From: Coix lacryma-jobi var. lacryma-jobi
Lineage: Eukaryota; Streptophyta; Magnoliopsida; Poales; Poaceae
NCBI GenBank assembly: GCA_009763385.1
Contig: CM019823.1
Location: forward strand, 41,660,444 to 41,724,443
Direction: 5' to 3'
DNA length: 64,000 nt
Under the pieces are notes generated by a model. It was not told the origin of the DNA. It ran no database searches and saw only the letters and a list, made by a program, of their open reading frames with translations. The position numbers were made by a program, and so were the translations under genes. Numbering within the stretch: position 1 is the first letter of the stretch; each line of letters begins with the position of its first letter. Positions 20,891 through 31,878 of the stretch are shown in pieces.

Positions 20891-22551
20891 TGTTGACGGT
20901 CCTTAAGTATCAATTATATCTATCAAATAAATAGAGAAAAGGATCTAAATGAAACCAACACCCAGACTTAGGGTTTTATCTGACAGAATTCCACGAGTTT
21001 TGCTGTTTATCTATTTCTGCAGGGGGTTATCAGGAAATATGAAGGAAAGGCCCACATGTCGGGTTAATGACGGATAATTAACGTAACCCCCAATTTTCCT
21101 TAATGTGGAAGAGTCCAGAAGCCACGGGAACGAGCGGGAGGCCGAACGGGCCCGGGACCAGGGCGCCCGCCCTAGTCCCTTGGGCGCCCGCCCTGCCCCC
21201 CTCAGCCAATCAGGCTCCGCCTCGAGGATTATGCTCCACCGACCTAAAGGATTAAGGAAAACCGTCCGTTCAATGTCGGTTTGATCCAACGGCCCAGATT
21301 CACCCGAAAAGACTATATAAGCAAGGCCCTGGACCCTGGAGCAGGCACCTCTGTCTCATTATTCAGTTCCTAATTCAGTCATCAGGAGGAGAGAGTCTCT
21401 GATCAAGCCCTAGAGCCACCACATCAACTAGATCTCTAGTTTTAGCATAGCTACATAGGATTAGAACTAGAAGGAGTCAATCTTCGATTGGTTCCCGGAT
21501 CTGTCAAGAGGATTCCTGGTAATTTCTCTCCTGTTCTTCAATTGTTCATCATTGTTCTTCAATATTATGAATACTACTTTGTTCTATTTCAATATATTGA
21601 ATATGACTTTGCTCTACTTGATTATATTAGCAATTATATTGTTCTTAGTTTATCGTAGTTATATGCTTGGCATAGTTAGATTGGAATTATATACATGCCT
21701 AGGATCGTATAGCGTTTATCCATGTGCGCAGTGGGTGAATGATAAATATTGTGTAGACGTGGTGTCTATACCGTCTTTATCTGCGATTGCACCCTATATG
21801 CCGGATCGGTGGGTAGTTCGCGATAGTGACAGCTTCGTTGATTCTTATATAGTCCCCCTCTCGTGTATAGGGCAGGCAGAGCAACATTATTACAGGGGAG
21901 TGATTGCTATGTTCTTCATCTTCCTTGCTAATATTCACTATGCATGGGTGTAGTCTTTTCTCGCTATGATTGCCAAGTATAATTGCACTAACTATGATAA
22001 TGCTAGACTTTATAGTTAATAATTACTTAGGGAATATCTTTGTAGTTCATCCTAATTCCATGCTAATGACTTGCTAGAATATCTGTTGAGGTGCTTATCA
22101 TTATTATATGTGGCTAGTTATGCTGATCAGATTAATTATCCTTGTCACTATTCATATTTATCTATATTCTATGTGACATTTATCCCTGTATGATGAGATA
22201 GATAGATGCTCTATATTATACATGCAATGATAGATACTCAGTTCTATATTCTCATTCCACGATCAACTACGATGCTTAGAATCCCTTCCCAGTGGTAAAA
22301 ATATAAATAACGATACCTGGAATACTTCCCGGTTAAAATGCTGCATCGGTATTAATCTGTGCGCTTGCAGATTCCCTTTATTTATTTATCTTGATGAGCA
22401 ATTGCATATTTCAATACCGCGTCTCTCATGTCATGCTGGGGATGACAACTTGGCTTAAGTGGCATGAGGGATAGGTTTGGCATTTTTGGCGCCGTTATCA
22501 GAATTAGAGAATTAAGTCTACTTTTGGTAATGACGTTAAGAATGCCCAACA
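20891..22551 (+). repeat. 3' LTR of the inner element (1661 bp)
   Basis: Begins TGTTGACGGTCC and ends GCCCAACA, followed by the GTGCA duplication. Near its end (22487-22496) it contains TGGCGCCGTT, a copy of the first ten bases of the element's own primer-binding site. Confidence 0.95.
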
Positions 22552-25500
22552 GTGCATCGCATTCCTTCATCAGTCGCACTTTTGTCATCAAGCATGAGTT
22601 GCCCATGGGGGAGTTAAAAGAAAGTTTCTGCATACTTTCGCCTGGAGGGCGGATAAATACTAAGGAAGTGGTCCGCAGTATACCAGTAATGTTGGGGAAA
22701 CATGTCTTTCCTACCACCATGATAGTACTGCGCGATCAAGAGATAGATGTCATCTTAGGCATGAATTGGATGTGTCAGTATAAAGCCATGATAGACATCT
22801 TGAATAGAGTTGTGAGAGTGGATATTCCTAACAGTACCTCCAAACTCCTTCTCCAACTTCCTATGCCTTCAAAACCAGCTACCACACAGCTAAATGCTAC
22901 CTATGATCAAGGGATCCGAGATATCCCCGTGGTCTGCGAGTTCCCTGATGTCTTTCCTGAAGATTTACCTGGTCTACCTCCTGACCGTGATGTTGAGTTT
23001 GCCATAGAGCTAAAGCCCGGGACTGCTCCTATAGCCCGTAGAGCTTATCGAATGCCTCCCAGAGAGTTGGCAGAGCTGAAGATCCAATTGCAAGAGCTAT
23101 TGGATAAGGGTCTCATTCGCCCAAGTTCATCTCCTTGGGGCTGTCCTGCTATCTTTGTGAAGAAGAAGGACAAAAGCCTTCGTCTGTGCGTTGACTATCG
23201 CCCGCTCAACGAGGTCACCATCAAAAATAAATATCCCTTGCCTCGCATTGATCTTCTGTTTGACCAGTTATCTGGAGCCAGAGTGTTTTCCAAGATTGAC
23301 CTCAGATCTGGCTATCACCAAATAAAGATTCGTCCCGAAGATATTCCCAAAACAGCTTTCACCACCAGATACGGCCTATATGAGTACTTGGTCATGTCTT
23401 TTGGCTTGACCAATGCCCCCGCTCATTTCATGTATCTCATGAACTCTGTGTTCATGCCAGAGCTCGATAAGTTTGTAGTCGTGTTCATTGACGACATCCT
23501 TGTTTATTCAAGAACTCCTGAAGATCATGCCATGCATCTTCGTGTCGTTCTCTCTCGTCTCAGAGATCACCAGCTGTATGCCAAGTTCAGTAAATGTGAA
23601 TTCTGGCTAGATCGAATTCAATTCCTTGGTCATGTCCTGTCCGCTGAAGGTGTGTCAGTTGACCCTGAAAAAGTGGCAGATATCTTGGATTGGAAGCCAC
23701 CTACCACTGTCCGTGAAGTTCGCAGCTTCATGGGAATGGCTGGATACTATCGTCGTTTCATCCCAGACTTCTCCAGAGTTGCCAAGCCTATCACAGAGTT
23801 GTTAAAGAATTCCGTGGATTTTGTTTGGTCAACAGCCTGTGAGCAAGCTTTTCAAGCCTTGAAGAAACTGCTAACTACATCACCAGTCCTAGCTCAACCA
23901 GACATCGAGAAACCCTTTGATGTATACTGTGATGCATCTGGTACTGGGTTAGGCTGTGTTTTGATGCAAGAAGGTCGAGTGATCGCGTATGCCTCACGGC
24001 AGCTTAGGCGACATGAGGAGAATTATCCAACCCATGACCTTGAGTTAGCAGCAGTGGTACATGCTTTGAAGATATGGCGTCATTATCTGTTGGGCAGTAC
24101 CTGCAATGTGTACACCGATCACAAGAGCCTGAAGTATATCTTCACCCAAGAAGAGCTGAACATGAGGCAGCGAAGATGGCTTGAGTTAATCAAGGACTAT
24201 GATATCGAAGTGCATTACCATCCTGGTAAGGCAAATGTAGTTGCCGATGCCCTCAGTCGCAAGTCATACTGCAACTGTCTGACGACGAAGCCCTATGATC
24301 TTTCCTTGTGCCATGACCTTGAAAGGATGGGTATTGAGATAGTTCCGCAAGGAAGCCTGAACAATGTCAGGATAGAAACATCGGTCAAGGAACAAGTCAT
24401 CGCTGCACAGAAGGATAACCCTGGGATCAAGCACATCATCGAAAAGGTCCAGACCGGTAAGGCTGATTGTTTCAGGATAGATGATGTAGGAGTTGTTTGG
24501 TTCAAGAACCGTCTAGTAGTTCCCAAGGTGCCTGAGTTGAGACAGTTGATCCTTGACGAAGCACACCTGTCTAGGTTTTCCATCCACCCCGGCAGCAACA
24601 AGATGTACCAGGATCTAAGGCAGAGATTCTGGTGGACAAAGATGAAGATTGAAATCGCTCGCTATGTCGCTCGCTGTGACACCTGTCAGAAAGTCAAAGC
24701 CGTGCACATGAAGCCTGGAGGAGAATTGCAGCCTTTATCTGTACCTGCCTGGAAGTGGGAAGATATCAGCATGGATTTTATCAATGGACTACCCAAGACT
24801 CGGAAAGGTTTTGATTCCATTTGGGTAATCGTGGACCGACTCACCAAACAAGCTCACTTTCTGCCAGTCAAGACCAGCTATGCCGTCCCCACGTATGCCG
24901 CCTTGTACAAGAACAACATAGTGAAGCTCCATGGTATTCCCAAGACCATCATCTCAGATCGTGGTACTCAGTTTGTCGCAAAGTTCTGGAAAGCGTTCCA
25001 TACCTCACTTGGAACCAAGCTCTTGCATAGTACAGCCTATCATCCGCAAACAGATGGACAAACTGAGCGAGTCAACCAAGTATTAGAGGATATGTTGAGA
25101 GCATGTGTGCTCACTTTCGCTGATACTTGGGATGACTGTTTGCCCTTGGCAGAGTTCTCATATAATAACAGTTATCAAGAAAGCATCAAAATGGCACCAT
25201 TTGAAGCACTGTACGGTCGTCGCTGTCATACACCCCTCAGTTGGTCTGAGCCCGGAGAAAGAGAATTCTTTGGAGTTGACCTGGTCAAAGATATGGAAGA
25301 GAAAGTCAAGCAGATACAAGAGAACATGAAGATTGCCCAATCCCGACAAAAGAGTTATGCTGACAAGAGACGTCGACCTCTGAAGTTTCAAGTTGGAGAT
25401 TACGTATATCTCAAGGTCTCACCAACCAAAGGAGTCACTCGTTTTGGAGTAAAGGGAAAGTTAGCACCCCGCTACATTGGTCCGTTTGAGATTTTGGAAT

Positions 25501-25823
25501 GTTGTGGCAAGGTAGCTTACAAGCTGAAGTTGCCCGATCATCTCTCTGCTGTCCACAATGTTTTCCATGTCTCCCAACTCAAGAAGTGCCTCCGAGTACC
25601 AGAACATGTCGTGGAAGTTGAAGGTGTCGAGCTAGAGCCTGATCTATCCTACTCGGAATATCCAGTTCGCGTGTTGGATCACAAAGATCGAGTTACTCGA
25701 AGAACTACCACAAGGTGGTACAAAATCCAGTGGAACCAGCACTCAGAAGAAGAAGCTACTTGGGAATCTGAAGACTTCTTGGCAAAGAACTACCCCGACT
25801 TTCTCGAATCTCTGTCTACGTAA
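22552..25823 (+). CDS. Tekay pol: protease (5'-truncated), RT, RNase H, integrase, chromodomain
   Basis: One uninterrupted frame of about 1090 codons. It opens just after the protease catalytic residues (SHSFISRTFVIKHEL, later DVILGMNWM). RT: LRLCVDYRPLNEVTIKNKYP, FSKIDLRSGYHQI, and the catalytic FIDDILVYS at about 23485. RNase H: FDVYCDASGTGLG, DLELAAVVHAL, YTDHKSLKY. Integrase: zinc-binding H-x-H then CDTCQK (about 24560-24690), and the D, D, E catalytic residues in WEDISMDFI, IISDRGTQF and HPQTDGQTERVNQ. C-terminal chromodomain: EYPVRVLDHKDRVTRR to EATWESEDFL, which in this lineage directs integration to heterochromatin by recognising methylated H3. An ATG at 22464 in the inner LTR runs into this frame, so it is open from there (1119 codons). 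Confidence 0.95.
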
Positions 25824-25883
25824 AGTTTTGCCTGTATCTCTTCTTTGTCCTTTCTTAAGACACAGAATCTCGGGGCGAGATTT

Positions 25884-25900
25884 CTTTAAGGGGGGGAGGC
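25884..25900 (+). other. Polypurine tract of Tekay
   Basis: ttaagggggggaggc directly precedes the 3' LTR at 25901. Confidence 0.8.
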
Positions 25901-28900
25901 TGTAACACCTCTGGTGTTTAAGCATGTAATTAACTTGACATATCATCATTAGCATCATTAATCATCTTGATCATGATTTCATGTATGCATTTGCTTAATG
26001 TATCATTTTATGTGATGTATCCCTATTGCAAAAGCCCTTATTAGCCCACTTCTTCCTATAGGGGCAAAATGGTAATTTCACCTCTGTGCCTAGTTCTATG
26101 TAATTTTGTTCAAAGTTAGTGCCCTGATGTTTGATGCTTTGATCAAAGTTCAAAAATCAGATTTGAATTGAGTTTCCTTTTGCAAAACCCTAAAATCCCA
26201 AATCCTGGATTTATTCCCTTTTGATAACTTTTTCAAAATTCAAAATTTTGAGTTGGTTCAAAAAGCAAAGTTGTGAATCTGACCTAGAGGAACAACTTTG
26301 GTATTTACAGATTTCCATGTTTCTACATAAAGTTTGCAGTAATTTCAAATTCATTCAAATTCCAGTTTTTGTCCCCTTTTCGGTTTTAAAAAGTTATTCA
26401 AAAACTATTGAGTTTCAGAAAAAGTGTATATTAGCAAAGTTATAGGTTTTGTCAAATGGAACAACTTTCATATTGGAAGATTTTCAAGTTTCAGTTTGAA
26501 ATCCAAAGTAATTTTGATTTGAATCAAATTTGAAAAGTGTCCCCTTTTCTGTTTTTGAATGTAGTTCAAAAACTATTTGGAATTTGAAAATGTTCATATT
26601 GACAAAGTTGTAGACCTCTCTTTTCTGAACAACTTTGGTGTTTTGAGTTTTTGTCGCACAGTTCAAATTTTGGGAGATTTTTGCAAAATTCAGAAACCAG
26701 CCAAAAGTCAAACCCTAGACCCTAGCACTGTTCTTCTTCCCGTAGAGCCAGAGGCCAGGGGGGGCCCGGCCATGGCGCCGGCGCTGCGGCTGCAGCGCAG
26801 GCGGCTGCTCCCCACGCGCCACCAACCTGCCACCGATGTTCCCCTGTTCCCTCCGCGCTCGCACGCGAGCGCTGACCATCGCTCTCGGCCCCTACAGTGC
26901 CCAGCCGCCGCCGCCGCGTGGCCATCGCCGGCCGAGCATTGCGCCCGAGCCCCGGCTGCGCGCCAGCTTATCCGCCAGAGCGCAATCGAGTGCGCACGCC
27001 CCCGCAAACCTTAACCGCGTGACCTCGAGCTCTCTACCGTCCCATAGCCGCGGCTATATAAGCCGCCGGAGCTTCGACCTCCGCATCCACCTCCGCCACC
27101 GTAGCCAGCACTCTCCAGACACTCCTCCGCTCCACCTCCTAGCTCAGAAGCTCCGCCTTGAGCTCGTGAAGCTTTCCCACCTTTCAATTTCACCTTCCCC
27201 GCCGCCGTTTGCCCGGCGTAAGCTCGCCGTCCCCATCCCCGGCCGAAACCCGGCGAGCTCGGGTTCGTGGAATTCGCCGTCTCCGGCCACAGATACCTTC
27301 TCCCGACCCCCGTGTTGTGTTCCTTGACCCCGTGCGACTCTAACCCGGCCCTTGCGGTCGCTGTTGTTGCTCAGGACCGCCGGACCGCCGGAGCGCCGCC
27401 GCGGTCATCTTCTCCCTCGAGCTCGTGTCGAGCCTCGCCCTCGTGTCGAGCCTCACCCTCGAGTCGAGCCTCACCCTCGAGCCCTGCCTCCGACACGTGG
27501 TAAGCATCCGAGCCTTCGGCCTCTGCTTCAACTCCGTTTCGCCCGAGCCCCAAGTCACGCCTCGGGCAGAGGCCTGTTTCTCCGCTTCGCCCGAGCCCAA
27601 GCCTCGGCAAGCGCATGACCCTCCGCTTCGACCGAGCCCAAGCCTCGGCGACGCATGCTCTCCGTCTTGCCCGAGTCCGGCCTCGGACCGAGGCTCACTT
27701 CTCCGTTTCGCCCGAGCCCCGCGACTCGCCGAGCCCGACCTAGAACGAGCACAGTGCTCTTCTCTTTTTCTGAGAGATGTGAATAGTGTTCTGTTTTCTC
27801 TTTTTTGTATGATTTTCTGTGTGCATCCAAAAATTCTGAAATTTTTGTGGTAGACTCTTTATGCTCTGGAGTATTTTATAAAAATATGAAACTTGAGTTT
27901 TGTGCAAAAATTTGAAAATGTAAAATTCCCCTTTTAATTGAAAAATGAAGGTTTTGGTATTTTTGGAGAGTGATTTATAACTCCAAAAATCATGAGACAA
28001 ATTTTTGTGAGCTTCTTATGCCATGTTTAGTCTCTGGTAAAATTTTGAAGTCTTTTGGAACAAGTTGATTTTTGAGCTTTTATTTTAATTGTTAAATAGT
28101 GCCTTTTGCTAATTAATGTCTGATTTTATTTGAGCACCTTAATGACCTCCAAAAATTATGAAATTTGTTTTTCCATCTATCTACACCATAATGAACTTAT
28201 GTGATTAATTTGGTAATTTTTGGAGCAACTTCATAAAATGACCTTTTAAATAAATTAAGAAAATAGAAAAGATGGATTAGGGTTGGTAATAAGTGTTGAT
28301 GATGTGATCTTTGGATTGATTGATGTTCATAGACCCCTACCCTTGGGTCTATGATGTTTGTGATGCTAGGTTTGGTTGGTGCTTAGGATAATTATATTAA
28401 GGGCTAGTTAATCAATATTGCTTAAGGAAGAAATGATTACCTTTTTTGCTCAACCTAGAATTCAATCATGCCTTGTTTAAAAGTAATCTAAAATCAGTGG
28501 AATTGTCTTGCACCTTAAGTCCATATCATCATTCTCATGAGCATTCATCATTGCATCCGTATAGTTGACGAAGAAGGACCTGAAGTCGAGGTAGCCACCG
28601 AAGGATCTGTCCCCGAGGCGACCCCGAGCTCCGGCACCTACACCACCAACCCCGAGTCTGCTCTTTTTGCCATCCAAGGCAAGCCCCGGTGCATTTAACC
28701 CCTTTCCTTGAATTTATAAAATGTTTCCTTAAATGCTTTTGAGTTAAATTATTGCATTAGGTTTATAGGAGTTGTGTGCTATCCTAATTGATGCACTATC
28801 CACCTTGACCACTGATACACCCGAAACCTGCCTTTCAAAAAGTATTTGAAAAATGCTTAGCAATGCTATTAAATAGATTTGCAATAAAAAGGCCAATTTC

Positions 28901-30161
28901 AAAAGTGTGATCACTTAAGAATCTTTATGGGATTTTGGCTTTACTCCCACTATTGGCTAAGTATCTGATCCGTACTTAGTCAATGGGAAGGAGAGGTTGT
29001 CCTTGCGTACGGTGCCGTCATGTTGTAGTCCGGGACTCAACAGTTGACACCGACCGGGATAGGGTTGAAAAACCGACAGGACCTGTACTCTTGGGTTAGA
29101 GGCCCGAGGTGCTTGTCGCTGGCGGAAAAATGTAGGGACCATCCGTATGGGGGCCTGCTGGTCAAGACTTGTAACTATTCACATACTACGGAAAGCTCTG
29201 GCTCCGAGAAATCCATTATTGGACCGACAACCGCGCACTGGGAGTGGAGAGATGGCGGAAGTAGCATGTACCCACGTGGGTTAGAGGCCTGGATTGGAGT
29301 GGTGTACTGTACTTCCGGGTGGCGTAGGACCGGGCCCAATCTTAGAGGAATCGTGGTAGACGAGTTGGCATATGCAAGCTTGGGTGCTACATATGCAGTG
29401 TGAATAGGGATCCTCAGCTGAGTATTCTTTATCCGGATTAACGTTGCTCCTCGGTTATGGAGACTTGGTCCACTGACTGTCAACGGAGAGTGGTTCTCAA
29501 CTAGGAATATTTTGAAATGTAAAATGAATCCTGAATGATGAAGAATTGAGGAAATTCTGAACCTTTCAAAATAAAATAAGATTTACAAAAAAAATGCTTT
29601 TCTGCAAAATACTTGATCTTGCTTAAGCCTTACCTTGACTACCCTAAGCCTTTCATTCCTGAGTCTTCTCCCTTTTTCTTTAGTCGGGTAAGTCTTGTTG
29701 AGTACCTTTGTACTCAGGGTTTTATTACCCATGTTGCAGGTATGGCAGATTCCTCAGTATGCCTTGGACCCTGCTGTGTGACCGTTGTTCAGGGGGAGGC
29801 CGATGAGGCCGATGAGTGATTATTCACCCTCGGGCTGGGTGATGTATCTTTACCTTAAGTTGTTGTCATATGCTACTTGCCGACTCTATCTATTTGAACT
29901 ATGGTCTGTAATAACTTCACTTTAATTTTATGTGGAACCCTGGTTTGTAAAACTATTGTTATCTAAGTCTTCCGCTATTTACTCCGATGTTACTTGTCAA
30001 AATGTTAAAGAGATTGTAACTGAATTGTGAGATGATCCTGCGGACAACGGGCACTGATGTAGCCCAGTAGCGGAACCGGTCCTAACCTCTTGGCTGTACG
30101 GATCGACTGTCAGTGGTTGACGGTGATCAGTGGGCCATGGGATTAGAGCCGTTACGTTACA
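25901..30161 (+). repeat. 3' LTR of the Tekay element (4261 bp)
   Basis: Direct repeat of 8827-13076 with the same promoter modules (TATA at 27055-27062), donor-like GTAAGC (27500) and conserved short frames (28565-28698, 29742-29819). It is followed by CTCAT. Near-identity to the 5' LTR indicates a recent insertion. Confidence 0.95.
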
Positions 30162-30166
30162 CTCAT

Positions 30167-31878
30167 ACGCTTTAGCATATACTTAACTTATGAAAAGGTA
30201 ATGCCTATATGGTACAAGAGGGCAGTGTTATATAGATGGTAGACTCAAACCCACATAGGATTGACAATGAGATGTTATATTGGCTACATGCATTTGTGGC
30301 ACTATGAGATGACAATTTAAATTTGATGTGTTGGTTTGAGTGCTATTGTTAGAACATCTCCAAGAGTTCTTAAAATTTAGTTCCCAAAATCATTTCATAA
30401 CGAACAGCTAGACGCTGGCAAGCTTAGAACATCACCAACTTCTTTCGATATTGTTGTGCAACTACTATCTTGCAATCCCGAAGTCCACATGTAATAAGGA
30501 GATTGCGTCAGCGCGTCTATTGATGTATCCTCGTCGCTGCCACCTGAACACACCACGCCCAGAACTCTTCATAAAAAAAAACAATCGACAAACAACACGA
30601 ATAGTTAAATAAAACACCAGCATCGTTGCCCAATTCCCATTTGTTTGGTAGATGAACCAAAGCATGTGTCTTAGGATTAATCAATGGTCAAACAACAGTA
30701 CAAAATACCAAAACAATAAAAACAATCCTCTCTACGATAATAGAGTATCTAAGAAACGAATCAATGATAATATTTTTTCTTTCTCCTAGCTACTCCTACT
30801 CCAAGATACTCGTTTGCATGCATTGTCAACGGATCAGTGAGCCTGCACTCATGATGACCGATCAGTGAAGAACTTTGTCGGTTTGAATGACCAGAGCCCG
30901 CATCACGGCCTCAACGAGACGAAGGTGGGGCGAGGGTTGGGGCGGGGCTACGCGACGATGCGATCGTCAAGGATTGGTTCGGTGCCTCCGCTACCTCCGG
31001 CTGCAGTGCCTATGACCGGTTGAGCATGTACACCATGAATGACGCCTGGTAGGTGTGGATGGGGCTTGTGAGCTCGACTTAGCGTGAAGGAAGTGTGACT
31101 GCCACAAGCAGATCTGCGCGCCCTAAGGTGCCTGTATATTTTGCGCGTGAGGGATGTTTTTTCAAGTGTCAAAAATGGAGATGTGTGTGTTTTCAGTCTT
31201 GTCAAAAGTTCTAGATTTGAAGACTGTTTTAGGTACTTTGGAGATGTTCTTAGTAAATACCATCTAAAAACATTTTGCAATAGGGAGTTGATGTGTTATT
31301 CTTTCAGTACTAGCAATTATAGACCAATATAACTTGCTACCCAAGTTAATTTGCATCAAAGTAACAAATGGATACTATAAATAATCAAAGTAACAAACGG
31401 ACACTATAGAGACATGACTTAGTTCTATTCAGGAAAGCTGTTTTTTCACAGACTTATTGGATAATGATTTGAAGAAGGAAAAATTTGAAGATTGTCATTA
31501 TAATTTTGCTAAATTGGAGATATGTCATCCCGGCCCCACATATCATTGACTCATGTGTGTCCCACATGTCATTGACTCATGTATGTACCACATGTCAGTG
31601 AGATACCAATGGTATATCTCCAACTTTACAAAATTATAATGACATGTTTCAAATTGTCCCGAAGAAGAAAGGTTGAAATGAAGTGGTCAGGCATAAGATG
31701 GCCATAATATATACACCATTTAGTCTGAAATTCAAATTCTCCTCGCTTTTCTACTAAGGTTAGTCCCAATGGAGAGTTTTATTTCGACGTTTCCAAGATT
31801 GTCATGTTATCTAAAATGAAGTGAAACTTGCATGAAACACTCACTCTTAATGGAGAGTTTTATTTTTATAGTTCATAT
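30167..31878. other. MULE remnant and intergenic DNA
   Basis: The first ~30 bp continue the Mutator-like transposase frame on the minus strand. Further on, stops abound. A phrase 'agaacatctccaagagttctt' near 30350 is typical of a MITE end. GC-richer patches at about 30480-30560 and 30890-31130 may be old gene fragments; no family recognised. Confidence 0.4.

Larger units (their letters stand above)
14189..22551 (+). mobile_element. Nested Ty3/gypsy element, Athila-like, with gag and protease-like regions only
   Basis: LTRs 14189-15826 and 20891-22551 (TGTTGACG...CCCAACA) are flanked by a perfect GTGCA duplication (14184-14188, 22552-22556). The primer site matches tRNA-Asp. The internal 5.06 kb encodes gag and two separate retropepsin-like regions. 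I find no reverse transcriptase, RNase H or integrase, so the element depends on enzymes supplied in trans, as in TR-GAG or LARD-type elements. It sits inside the Tekay protease. Confidence 0.9.
8827..30161 (+). mobile_element. Ty3/gypsy chromovirus (Tekay/Del type), with a nested Athila-like element
   Basis: Complete element bounded by two long LTRs (8827-13076 and 25901-30161) that start TGTAACACC and end ACGTTACA. It is flanked by a perfect 5-bp target duplication CTCAT (8822-8826 and 30162-30166). A primer-binding site and polypurine tract are in place. The internal region holds an upstream ORF (13388 onward) and a protease-RT-RNaseH-integrase-chromodomain frame ending at 25823. There is no gag: only about 270 bp separate the upstream ORF from the protease. 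At 14189 a second LTR element splits the protease. The chromodomain (YPVRVLDHKDRVTRR, then WYKIQWNQHSEEEATWE) places it with Tekay chromoviruses. Confidence 0.95.

Noticed and set aside
30465..31280. Possible genes on the minus strand at 30465-30665 and 30948-31280
   Set aside because: No domain, no convincing splice structure; probably old fragments.
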